The notes under the pieces: generated by a model
Database searches by the model: none
The model's input: the letters and a program-made list of their open reading frames with translations, nothing else
Told to the model about the DNA's origin: nothing
Assembly (NCBI GenBank): GCA_033807775.1
Contig: CM066317.1
Location: forward strand, 14,147,370-14,211,369
DNA: 64,000 nt
Origin: Saussurea involucrata
Taxonomy: Eukaryota > Streptophyta > Magnoliopsida > Asterales > Asteraceae
Reading direction: 5' to 3'
Translations under genes and position numbers: made by a program
In this document: positions 46,638 to 57,260 of the stretch, piece by piece
Numbering within the stretch: the first letter of the stretch is position 1
Layout of the letters: each line of letters opens with the position of its first letter

Positions 46638-47159
46638 ACATATTAACGTGACAAATCCTAAATAGCCCCAAGTTAAACATGATCATAAATTATTAAACCT
46701 GTAGATAAAAATCCATTTGGCTTCAAAATTTTCCCAGGTTTTACTAAAATAACATGACATTCAAATACCAACAAAAAATAATTAACGACCATCAAATCAA
46801 TCATAATCCATAAGAATCTTAGACAATCAGTAATACATTTTAAACGGTTTAAATTTAATATCAACAATCATTTCAACAGAGATCATAAACTACGAAATTG
46901 AACTCACAACCCACCATTAGACAGACTTACTTACCCACGTCTCGAAGAGACATGAACTTACGACCTAAAGAACGTAGAAACTCAGTTTACCAATCAAAGG
47001 CGACATGCTTGCCCTAACGAAATCCCTATTGTAAGTTGCAACTTAGCTCCAACACTCCAACAAGGGAGTGGTATCGTTCTCGAGCCTTTAATTTCGTCCC
47101 CCAAAACTATAGGGTCCAATATGAATTAAAACTAGCTTTTCGATACAATTATTGCAAGA
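46638..47159. other. 3' flank of the APT gene
   Basis: Non-duplicated AT-rich DNA downstream of the APT stop codon. It probably contains the APT 3' untranslated region and polyadenylation site (several aataaa-like words on the minus strand). No other gene seen. Confidence 0.5.
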
Positions 47160-50100
47160 TCAAGTTGAGCTTACGAGAACATATAGTGGTTTGTCTCCTA
47201 ACCGCTCCCGCCCCTGAAATTAGGGTGAGATCAAGTCTCCTTTTGCAGTCACAACATACATTAAAACGAATCAACCAAACACAACTATATAATGAATGAA
47301 TAATCACGGGACCATGTCAGAAGTGCCATTTTTGGTAAGAAGTGTGAGAAGTACTTTTAAACCGTTGATCACTTTTAATCAAATACCCTCCCATGAATTG
47401 CGGCTTAAAAGGGAATTGATCTGGTGCATGTTATCTCGGTGCATCTCATCCTAATGTTCATCCATTTCTCATCCAACGGTTGATAACCATTTTTCACGCT
47501 TCTCACGTTAACCTCAAACTTATCACCAAAACCCAACCCATAATGAATAATGGTGTTTTTTCAATATATTGTAACGGGTGATTACTTAAAAATGGGTGAT
47601 CATCCCGATCCTAGTATATTGGGAGGAATACTTGCTTTTTCAGCATTATCATTCCTTATCATACTCATTCCCATAGAAAAAATGAGCCACGAGCCCCCTA
47701 TGTTTGAGTGGTTTGCCCAAAATAAGGATATATTGTCCCTCAAACGCATCATCTACACCGGTGATTCCTATGTTTCATTTTCATAAACTGATGGTCCCTC
47801 GAGTTAACACTATTAACTTGAGGTTCATTAACCCCTCATACGAGGAGCAATTATGTCTTTTTACACTTCCATCTTTTTTTCTCCCCTAACTTCTTCCTCA
47901 ACACAAAAAAGAACAAATCACCATCCTCAATCGAAGAACATTCAAAGATTCATAACCTCAAAATGCAAAGATTGAATACATAAGAATAACTTATAAATCG
48001 GATCTAGAAACTGAAATCGTTTTTTTATAGGATACAAAACAACTCAAAATCAACTCCAAATTGAACCCCCTAAATCGGAAGCAGATGATGAACAGAATAG
48101 AAGCATGATATGGGTCTTTTAATTATTATAAAAACCCTGTGGATGGTTCATTGTTCTTCAAGAAAGGGAGATGGGGATGGGTGCCCAACCCTATATTATC
48201 TTATATATATGTACATAATATTGATTTGTACTTTATTTTCTAAGAGAAAAAAAAAAGAGTTAAAAAAAACTATATTAACCTCATCTGCCCCTCACATGCC
48301 TCAATTTAACGGTGTTAACTCAAGGGACCATGGGTATTATAAAAAGGAAAACTTAGGTACCCCTGGTGTAGATAGTACGCTTAAGAGACGATATCCAAGA
48401 TTTGGAGTAACCCATAGAGACCAGCAGTGTAATTCACACTATATTAAAAAAGAGAAAGGTTGTACCTTGAGATCAGGCAATTCAATTACACAAGCACACT
48501 CAACTATACTTGCTCCAACTCGTTCTGTAATAAATAAAAAAAGAGAAAACAATAACATAACCATTAGTAGTAAAGTAATATTAACAGTATGTTACAACTT
48601 TAATCACACCAAGAAAAACATAAACTTCAAACAAAATGAGCTCAATATATCCCACATCCTGAGGTGGGATTTGGGGAAGAGCTTGAGGCAAGAAAGACAG
48701 ATGCGATAAATTTTGAAAAACTAGTTATGAGTAAGCAATAACATATAAACAGAAGCAGATACAATAAAGCATAGCCAAGGTAAAGAAACTATTTACCAAG
48801 AAGCTTCATTGCAGCCACCAAGGTTCCCCCGGTTGCGATTAAATCATCTATTACAAGAACACGTTCTCCAGCCTGTACAGCTCCAACGTGCATCTCCATT
48901 ATGTCCGTCCCATACTCCAACGAATATTCTTCGGATATAACAGCTCCTGAAACAACAACAAAGATTGTGGCCCGTTATAACCGTAAAAGACTTACAGATC
49001 CACGTTATAAAAGATATAATTGATCATGCTGCTGATCAACACTGAACAATTTGGGGAATGTTGATTGATGTAGTTGATTTCTATTGAAAAAAGGGAACAA
49101 GTTTTGATTAATAGATGCCAATGAAGACAAAAAAAAGAAGCAAAGGTTCATTCATAAGATAGCAAAAGGAAGCAGAAAATTTGTACCAATGTAAATATCA
49201 AATTTCATGTAAAGGTATATTCTTATCAACATTCAATAGTAGAGCTAATTTTGGTGGTCTTTCATGTAAACTTCTAACGGCCTTATTTTGCTATCAGGTT
49301 ATATAGCGAACCAATGGTATAGAAAGAAACAAAATTACTGAAAGTTAATAGGTAGCCCAATTTGGCAGAAAAGATATACCAGGTAACTTATTGGGTTTTC
49401 TCATTGGAACGAATTTTGCACCAATTGCCAATGCAATAGGAGGACCAAATATGAATCCTCTTGCTTCAACGCCTGCATTATAACACCAAATCAGTCAATA
49501 CTACAGGTTTATCAGAAGTGTGCTATGAACAAGTAAAAAGTCGATTAAAAATAGCAATCAACATATATAGAATACACTGTATGCTTTTCACAAGGAAAGA
49601 GTTCTTCTGAGACAAAGGGATGTCCCCACAACAACTTCAGGAAAGGATTATTTTAGGTAGAAAATGAAAGGTGAAGAAAATCCAATAAAATGATTTTTTT
49701 AAAGTGTACCAGATAGGCCTTTGGCATTATAAACCCAAGGAAAATGGCTCTACAAGGAAGGATAGAGATATTCAACTTATGGTGAAATCTTTATACAGAA
49801 ACTTTACAGGATATGGAATTCTAGAGGAATGCATTTTATATTATCCTAGCAAGCAAAAGGTGGCGGACAACTATAGAATTTCTGAAACAATTCCAAATTA
49901 CTTTTTTTTTTGGAGAGGAAAACTCCAGGCAAATTTAAAAAGGCAAAAAGGAAAACAAGCGTTCAAGGCAAAAGCCCAACCCAGGCCAAACGGCAAAGCA
50001 AAAAAACTTGGTAACAACACCGTACCAAGCAACAATCAACCAAAACAAACAAAGATTATACGAACAATACAAGCTCCAGAAATAAATAACAGCCCATCGC

Positions 50101-53100
50101 CTCCAAAAGCCACGCCAAAAGCACCACTCATGATTCATTATCATTCAAGGGGATCTTCCGAATCCTAGTCTTCCAAGCAACCCGCAACAAAACAAGCTCC
50201 ACAATATCCTTCGCAAGCTGCTCCTCCGAACGTCTTTGATTCCGAAATAATCTACGATTTCGTTCCTGCCAGATGTAGTAAACAGTAGCGGATAGAGATA
50301 ATTTCTGAGTCATGGACCGTAACTTCAACGAACCATCCGCCAGGCCATTAAGAATACCATCCCAATCTTCTCGGAAACCATACATATTGGCTTCACACTT
50401 GACCCGCCTCCAAACCTTCACCGAGAAAGCACATCCAAAGAAGAGGTGATTGTGAGAATCCGGGCAGTCCCCACAGAAAACGCATTGTAAATCGGGAGGA
50501 TCATGTTTCCAAAGACCAATCCGATCCTGTGTTGGCAGTCTCTGTAAACAAGCACTCCACATGCAGAATGCATGTTTCGGAATATAACCTTTAAACCACA
50601 CAAATTTGTAACAAGGGGCCGTAGGATACAACTCCTCCATTGACCGCCAAGCATTACCGTAAATTCCTACAGCATATCATTTGGGCCCTTCCATAAAATC
50701 CGATCACCAATAGAATCCTGAATTATTGGAATTGTATGCGACCCTAGTTCAGGCCATCTTTCAGTCCACGGTAAAGGCCAGTCCCCGTTGATGGTATCCA
50801 AAACGTCTCGAACTGTCGAATTCAGCGAAAAGCCACCAGCACTAAAATTGCGATAAGAAATGTGCTCGGCAAAAGCCCCACATTCAACCCAGGTGTCCTC
50901 CCATGCGTTAGATGATCTGCCATCACCTATAGAAGAGAAAAAAAAAAGCGCCTATCATGTTTGCGCAAATCTAGCATTTTACGGAAAACCCACGACCAAG
51001 CTGGTCTTACCCGGACGGACCATAAAGAAGAGGTGCGTAAATAATGGAACATAACCCACCTGACCCAAAGAGATTTACGACGGCATAAAATATCCCACAC
51101 ATGTTTCGTGACAAGAGCACGGTTCCACACACCCAGACGACGAAGACCAAGTCCTCCACATTCCATAGGTTTACAAATATCCTGCCATGCCACTCGACAT
51201 TTACCGCGTGAGGAATCACCTTGAGACCATAGGAAGTCCCGACAAATAGATTCTAGTTCATGAATAATACCAGACGGGAAAACGAAAACCGACGTCCAGT
51301 AAAGCTGCAAAGACTGGAGCACAGAGATAATTAATTGACGGCGCCCACCATACGAAAGAAATTTAGACTTCCAGTTATGAATTCGGAGCTTAACTTTACT
51401 GATCAAGGGCCCGAAGTCGCTGACTTTCAACCGAACTGGGGATAGAGGGACCCCAAGATACCGGATGGGGAACACCCCCGGTCTGAAAGGTAAGCAGTTC
51501 AGAATCAAATGTTTTGTGTCCTCAGGAACATTACCAAAGAAAACCTCACTTTTAGCAATACTAGGAGCGAGTCCCGATCTAACACGAAATATCTCTAAAG
51601 CTTTCTTTAGGATCTCCACCGAAGCGAGGTCACCACGTGTAAACACGAACAAGTCGTCAGCAAAGCACAAGTGGGTAATGCCCATCTCATGACACCCCCT
51701 ATGGTAACCAAAAGAATCAGCTTCCTCAATACAATGCTTTAAGATCATGGAAAATCCTTCCATAATAAGGGTAAAAAGGTAGGGGGAAATAGGATCACCT
51801 TGCCTTATGCCCCGAGCGCCTTTGAAAAAACCCTCTGAACTGCCATTAACAACAACTGAGAACGACGATATGTGAAGCATCTCCTTAATTCCAAATTACT
51901 TAGGGGCTGTTTGTTTACCTCTTAATAGTTCCATTAAGAGGAAACCTCTGAATCGCTATGAGGTGAATCTTGTTTGGCAGAACAAAAGTCTGCCTCTTAA
52001 TGGTTTTAAAACCCTCTGAATGATTTTGTATCTTGGGCCTCCCTTAAATCATTCAGCGCCCTAATTTCATTCTAAACAATTACCAAGCAACCATATTTCA
52101 TTTTGCACTATATCATAAGAGCCTCTTAATCATTCTGACCACTTAATCATCCTGCATCAAACCATTCAGCAACTGTCAAACGGCCCCTTAGTGTACATCT
52201 CTAGATGTCCTTGTTTACATGCTGCATAGTGACCGTCCTAAAATCTATACATGCAATCTTTGCATGATCTCATTCTAGTGATGGAGAGAAATTGGGAAAA
52301 GAGGCTGGTATACACTGATGCCAATTATTTCAGATAGTAGAACAAAACAGTGTCGCTGGTCACAGTTCAAAAAAAGTCGTTTTCACTTTGCCAAGTTCCA
52401 AGTCAATATATCTTAAGTTGTATCACAACAAATGTGTATGCTTTCTAGCTTCTACTACAATAAGGTCTTATGCAAAGAAGCATTTGAAATTAGATGATAA
52501 AAAACATATTTTCAAGCTTTTGTTCAAATACGTTATTATTCAAGGAAAAAAGTCGGAATGAATAAGAGAGATTCCACATAGAGCTTTTATTAGATGATAA
52601 TGTAGTGATATATCGCGATAAACTCTACAGCTGTTCTGAGTATGTAAAGTAATATACATATAGAATAAGTATGCACCAAAGAAAAGTCCCCTACGTATGA
52701 AAAGCTGGAACACCACGATCCTTACAGCCGCCATGACCATAAGATAAATGATAATATACCTAAGCTTCCTAAAAAAACACGCACGTTTAGCTGAAAATTG
52801 AATTCTGAGATTCGTTCACTTAACAATGTCCTATATTCTTTTATTAACCTTTAAGATGGTCGAATAATAAGCACCCAGGAATCTTATCCTATTCCTTTCA
52901 AATTCCTATCCATTCCCTCCACATAAATCTACGCAACCTCAGAAAAGTTAGCTTATCAACTTGGATGAGTAAAAAATGTAGAAGACTTTCCGCCTTCGAA
53001 TATAATATAATACAAGAGGGAAGAAGAAGCGAAACCATTCTGTTAGCAATTACAATTTGATATAGGCCTTGTTGAATATAAATAAAACAACTTATTTTCC

Positions 53101-54054
53101 ATTTGTAACAAACTCATATTATTTTAATAAGCAACTCCCACATTTTCCTCAAAAACTTTTGAAATTCATATTAATCCCTGAGCTGAAAATTAGTATGTTT
53201 GACCTCAAGATCGAAACAGAACCCTTGTTCATGGAGCAGGAGTATCATGTTATATGTATTAAAAGTTTGTGGCAAATCATTAGCAGTACTCTACCAATTC
53301 ATTGATCCCAACTTTATTTCGACAGTGAAAGCATTACAGACAAATAACCTCAACAAATTCATGTGATCATGTCTCAACAAATATAAAACCTCAACTGAAT
53401 AACATCTTCACAAAAACATTGATCATCTCTATCGTAAACAAGTAATCTTCAAAAGTATTTCGAAATCGAACCACGAAAATGACAAATTAACGTCATAAGA
53501 AAACAAATAAATCAAATCTTAACAATAGGTGAAAAGAGGAATTTACCAGCAACAACGGAGATGTTTTTCTCTTTGTATCTCTCGACGAACAGATCAATCG
53601 TATACTTGAACGCTACTGGATCTAGCAACAACGTCGTAATATCCTGAAACATGATCCCTACATGGACATAATTAAACTCAATATTCCTTATCTCAACATT
53701 CTAGTGAAATCAGTTGATGCGAGATCACTTGATTTCTCTGAACTGAAACGCAGTTAAAGGTGTTAGTGTAATAGTGTGTTTACCAGGTTTAGGGAAGTCC
53801 GGGATGACGCGAATGGAAGATGAGATACGAGAAATGCGATCATCTTTGTTATGATCGGCATTAGGTGCCGCCATGTGAGAGGAGCACTTTACTTTGAACT
53901 TAGTACGGACGGCGGCGATGGTAGAGTAGAAACGTCGGCCGCCGGTTTCTCCGGCGGAGATCGACGACGGTTTTACGGAAGTGGAAAAGGAGGGGGTCGG
54001 TAATTTTAGGGAAATGACGGAAATGCCACTAGACAAACATCTGAACGTGTTCAT
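47160..54054 (-). CDS. APT1: Adenine phosphoribosyltransferase, complete six-exon gene
   Basis: Converts adenine and PRPP to AMP in purine salvage; plant enzymes also act on cytokinin bases. Exons on the minus strand: 53784-54054, 53547-53657, 49380-49472, 48797-48946, 48466-48524, 47160-47213; every junction is GT-AG and phases agree, giving 245 residues. Key parts: IRVIPDFPKPG, GIMFQDITTLLLDP, GVEARGFIFGPPIALAIGAK, EEYSLEYGTD, the PRPP-binding VLVIDDLIATGGT, and the C-terminal ERLGDKPLYVLV. The first ~60 residues are Ser/Arg-rich and look like an organelle transit peptide. Met61 (MAAPNADH) would start a cytosolic form, as known for Arabidopsis APT1. Intron 2 is 4074 bp because of a LINE and a MITE; intron 5 is 1252 bp because of MITEs. 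The paralogue number (APT1 or other) is not certain. Confidence 0.95.
47330..47520. mobile_element. Short inverted-repeat element in APT intron 5
   Basis: aagaagtgtgagaagtactt at the left and an inverted counterpart (aaccgttggat...gcttctcacg at the right) suggest a ~190 bp MITE. Ends and target duplication are not clear. Confidence 0.4.
47680..48445. mobile_element. MULE-like MITE in APT intron 5
   Basis: Long imperfect terminal inverted repeats, well over 100 bp: ccctatgtttgagtggtttg / tctctatgggttactccaaa, then catctacaccggtga / ctatctacaccaggg and gatggtccctcgagttaaca / catggtcccttgagttaaca. The exact ends are uncertain by about 15 bp and I could not fix a 9-base duplication. No coding capacity recognised. 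It starts about 20 bases past the exon 5 donor. Confidence 0.6.
49904..51886 (-). mobile_element. 5'-truncated LINE (L1-type) in APT intron 2
   Basis: A 1983 bp insert in minus orientation with a T-run at its left end (a poly(A) tail on the minus strand), flanked by a 15-base perfect duplication aattccaaattactt (49889-49903, 51887-51901). It contains only the 3' half of a LINE second ORF, which is typical of incomplete target-primed reverse transcription. It lies in the same orientation as the host gene. Confidence 0.92.
50128..51886 (-). pseudogene. LINE reverse transcriptase, 3' part, disrupted
   Basis: Starts inside the reverse transcriptase domain with GIRQGDPISPYLF, then the catalytic LCFADDLFVF box, then YLGVPLSP and the thumb region to a stop at 50927. 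Sequence continues in other frames (GDGRSSNAWEDTWV near 50900) and ends with the zinc-binding reverse-transcriptase region (HAFCMWSACLQRLPTQDRI, CVFCGDCPDSHNHLFFGC) at 50128. At least two frame disruptions are present. Endonuclease and ORF1 are missing. Confidence 0.88.
51903..52187. mobile_element. MITE (Tourist-like) in APT intron 2
   Basis: 285 bp with terminal inverted repeats GGGGCTGTTTG / CAAACGGCCCC and a TTA duplication on each side (51900-51902, 52188-52190). Its left TTA overlaps the last bases of the LINE target duplicate, so the two insertions abut. Confidence 0.75.
52191..53546. other. Remaining APT intron 2 sequence
   Basis: AT-rich intron. No gene or clear element recognised; short ORFs here have no family features. 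Confidence 0.6.
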
Positions 54055-54124
54055 CGTGAATCAGGTTTATTAGGAGTAAAAGGGATGATAACTTGTAACC
54101 CTAGGATTTCTTAAAAAAAAAACC
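54055..54124 (-). promoter_or_regulatory. APT 5' flank
   Basis: Only about 70 bases separate the APT start codon from a MITE-like element, so the promoter or 5' UTR probably overlaps that element. No TATA box can be assigned with confidence. Confidence 0.3.
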
Positions 54125-54440
54125 TAGAGAAGCTCCAACAGCTTTCCTAAAACCATCCTCATTTTGGAGAAAGTTGGAGAGAGAATGTCTTTTTCTTTAA
54201 ATATGGAGATTACCCTAAAAAAATCCCCAAAAATCATTATCAGGAGAGAGAAACAATATTTTATTATTTTCCTTTTAAAAATTTGTTAGAGGTAATAATG
54301 TTTTGAATATTTTAATAATATATTTAATGTTGAATTCTCTAAAATGGAGAATCTGTTGGAAATGGATGTAATTTTTTAAGGGATTTTGACTTTTGCTTCC
54401 CTATTTTGGAAAAATTTTGGGGAAGCTGTTGGAGATGCTC
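54125..54440. mobile_element. MITE upstream of APT
   Basis: Terminal inverted repeats gaagctccaacagctttcc at the left and ggggaagctgttggagatgc at the right bracket ~315 bp of AT-rich sequence. A word taaccctaggattt occurs on both sides (54095, 54443), possibly a target duplication with extra bases. Superfamily uncertain. Confidence 0.55.
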
Positions 54441-55267
54441 TTATAACCCTAGGATTTGGGCGGTGTTTGGAATTGCTTATATTTTTGACTTATTTGCTTG
54501 TTGCTTTTCCTCACAGCAAATAAACTATTTTTAGTGTTTGGATTGAAAAAAAAAGAAAAGTGCTTATGACTTTTCTCCACCACAAATAAGTTGTTTTTAA
54601 TAAGTTAATTCATTTTAACTTATTTAAAACTACTTATAACTTATTTGCTCAAATTACATTTTTACTCCCAACTTTCTTTTATCATAACATAAGTTGATAA
54701 GCACTTTTGAAAATAAGCATAAGTTGTTTTAAGGGAATTTAATTAAAATACCCATTTGTTGACTTTGACTTGCCAAAATACTCATTTTCTCGTTGAATTT
54801 GCCAAAATATCCAAAAATCCCGCGGTGGGGCTCGCGATCGCGGGACATGGCACCACCTGGCACCGGCTTTGGCCAAATGTCCCGCTATGGCCCCTCAAGA
54901 AGCCCTGCTGCTGCATTTTTTACCCCCCAAGTATGCCCGCAGGACCACTTTTGGCCCCTGTCCCGCGATCTCATCCCGCGGTAGTCCCGCGATTTTACCA
55001 TATTTACAGTTTTGGCCCCTCCAGTTTGGGGCAAATTTAAAAAAAAACATAAATGGTCCCTATAGTTTTTAGGTTATCATTTTATGTAGTTGATGATTTT
55101 AATGTATTGTTTCCTTTCCATTTTTAATGTATTTAGTATAGAAATTAATTAAAGAAAATGTTTTCCCCATTTTAAGTTATTTAATAAGGAAATTAATTAA
55201 AAGATCAGTTATTGCAAATCATCTTCCCAACCGAAATGGATACAGTGCAGGTAAACAAAGAAATCTA
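54441..55267. other. Intergenic; repeat-like sequence
   Basis: 54450-54740 is rich in gcttatgactt/ataagttgtttt words seen in common plant MITEs. 54815-55000 is GC-rich with recurring cccgcgat / gcgatcgcggga words. I see no gene; small ORFs there are chance. Confidence 0.5.
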
Positions 55268-55906
55268 TTACTGGAATGCGTCCTGGATTCCGGTGATGAA
55301 GTTAACATTTTCCTTGATCACGTCCTCCATTCCTGTGTAGTCCTCTTCGATTTCTTTTAGTTCCTCTTTTACTTCCTTAATTTGTCGTTGCACCTCCCGA
55401 ACGTGAGCCCTAGTCATGGTCAGTTCTCGTTTCTTCTCCGCTAGATACTCCATTTTCCCCTGCTGAATCCCCCTGTTATGGTTCCACATACCTTTTACCT
55501 TTTCGATACCGGCGTTCGCCTCATCAATGGATTTTTGAACTAAGGGAGTAATTCGTTGACTTTGTGGAAGACCCGTTGGCTGGGTACAATGATACATTGG
55601 TGGGCTTTTTCTGTCATTATCGAAGTGGTAATTCTCCCATGCCATCTCCCAGTCTTCTTCCTCCTCAGCCGTGAATGGATAATCGGTCGTAGTTCGCCCA
55701 TAGTTTCTCCACTCCTCGTCTGTTTCTGGTACCTTCCAGGTACTCCGACGAGCTCCATCGTTCAGTGGTTGGTAGGCTGTCGAACGTGAAGTTCCAGCCC
55801 CATTCGCCGGCCTGTTCCCCCTTGATCTTGAACATCCAGCCATAGTGTTAAGAAAAGCGAGAGAATGTTTGTAAACGGTATAGAGGGTATAAAAGATAGA
55901 TAGCAA
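55268..55906 (-). CDS. Unrecognised coiled-coil ORF, 212 codons
   Basis: An open frame on the minus strand; the more likely start is the internal Met at residue 22 (MAGCSRSRGNRPANG). The N-terminal third is Arg/Ser/Gly-rich. A middle part is Trp- and acid-rich (VPETDEEWRNYG, TAEEEEDWEMAWENY), and the last ~90 residues are strongly helical with heptad-like charge (REVQRQIKEVKEELKEIEE). It ends VNFITGIQDAFQ. I do not recognise the family. A lone, intronless ORF between transposons could be a transposon-associated gene or a host gene; codon use looks coding-like. No neighbours suggest a function. Confidence 0.5.
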   Translation of the reverse strand: MLSIFYTLYTVYKHSLAFLNTMAGCSRSRGNRPANGAGTSRSTAYQPLNDGARRSTWKVPETDEEWRNYGRTTTDYPFTAEEEEDWEMAWENYHFDNDRKSPPMYHCTQPTGLPQSQRITPLVQKSIDEANAGIEKVKGMWNHNRGIQQGKMEYLAEKKRELTMTRAHVREVQRQIKEVKEELKEIEEDYTGMEDVIKENVNFITGIQDAFQ

Positions 55907-56586
55907 GTTGTGAATTACTACTTCATCATGCCATCTACTTATAGCCGTGAAAATGTATGTTCTTCATCAAGGATGTGGATATGGTCAAAGATTTCGTCTG
56001 AAAAGTTCACTGCATGATTCTTCTGAATAGTTCACTGCAAGATTCGTCTGAAAAGAGCCTGTAAGATTCGACTGAAAAAGTAACTGCAAGATTCGTCTAC
56101 AAAAGGAAGTCTGCTCATGAATAAAGGTCTTTCATTAGGCTGAAAAGTAGTCTTTAAGTAGTCTAAGGATTAATGCACATGTGATTCAAGAAATAAATGT
56201 TTGTTCATCCAATAATCTCTGTATTAGGATTACCGCAAGTTTCATAAACCTACTTACTAGGTACTAGAAAGATCAAATTATGGTAGCATGGTATTTACTA
56301 ATAGTGAGCATGGCGAAACATGGGAGGAGCATGATCATCATGATGCATGTACATGTTATCATGCACCATCACATGATTCCCCATACTACCATGCATCTTC
56401 TGCACATGATTCCTCTTCATCATCAATGACACTGGATGGCTTTGCTGATACATATTCACCATTGCCAAAGTTGTTACAGGTTCATGATCATGGTAAAACC
56501 TCGGCAAAGTTGTAGGTTCATGATCATGGTAAAACCTCGGCAAAGTTGTAGGTTCATGATCATTTCTTTTATTTTCTTTTCTACAT
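55907..56586. other. Intergenic with short tandem repeats
   Basis: 55990-56110 repeats actgcaagattcgtctgaaa three to four times. 56478-56560 repeats a 37-base unit beginning aggttcatgatcatggtaaa (about two full copies). 56325-56400 is rich in catgatcatcatgatgcatg words. No gene seen. Confidence 0.6.
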
Positions 56587-57070
56587 TGTTAGATCTGAGT
56601 TTTGTCAATAAACTAAGTGTTAAAGATCTGATGAGAAGGCTCAGATGTTCTGATATGAAGGGTCAGAGTTCTGACTAAGAAGGCTCAGAAGGAGAGCCAG
56701 AAGTTCTGAGAAGCCTTGTCAGAAGAACGTTCAGAAGTTCTGAACAACCTGTTCAGAACTTATAACTAGATACTTTCCTTAGTGTTTAGTTAACTAATTA
56801 GGACACGTGTATTGTTCCTATTAGTCATTCATATTTGTACTGTATCTTTAATATTTCCGTTGCAGTATATATAGTGGTTAGCACTATATTGCTAACTGAT
56901 TTTCCCGCATATATTTGTATTCATCTTTTGTAATCTTTGAGATACTCTCTCTCTCTCTAAAATCTGTAATTCTGTTCTTCATTGAATACAAATCAGTTTG
57001 ATCATATTACTTCTCAATTACTATTACATACATTGATATATTGATTGTAAGAGTGAATCCTGGACTTTCA
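56587..57070 (+). repeat. 5' LTR of the copia element (484 bp)
   Basis: TG...CA ends; followed two bases later by the tRNA-Met primer site. The first 180 bp are packed with ctcaga/cagaagttctga words. A gcagtatatatagtgg promoter-like box lies near 56862, and a (CT)n tract near 56945. Confidence 0.85.
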
Positions 57071-57260
57071 ATTGGTATCAGAGCTTCTCAACAAACAAAT
57101 TTGTTCAAGATCGTGATCGCGAAGGTTTATTGATCAATTTCTTGAAGATTTCTTGATTCGTTCAAAAATCGATTCCGCTGCTAGTTCTAATTCTTGAATT
57201 CTTGGCAATTCTTGAATTAATTATTGTCTTTCGATCAAGAAATTCAAATTTGTCTCTCTG

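Noticed and set aside
47550..47786. Short hydrophobic ORF (ILGGILAFSALSFLIILIP)
   Set aside because: It lies in APT intron 5, runs into a MITE terminal repeat, and matches no family I know.
47214..48465. APT as a gene missing its last exon
   Set aside because: A 54 bp exon at 47160-47213 with a proper acceptor, matching phase and the expected C-terminus was found beyond the MITEs.
48110..48709. 199-codon plus-strand ORF
   Set aside because: It overlaps APT exon 5 on the opposite strand and spans a MITE; no family features.
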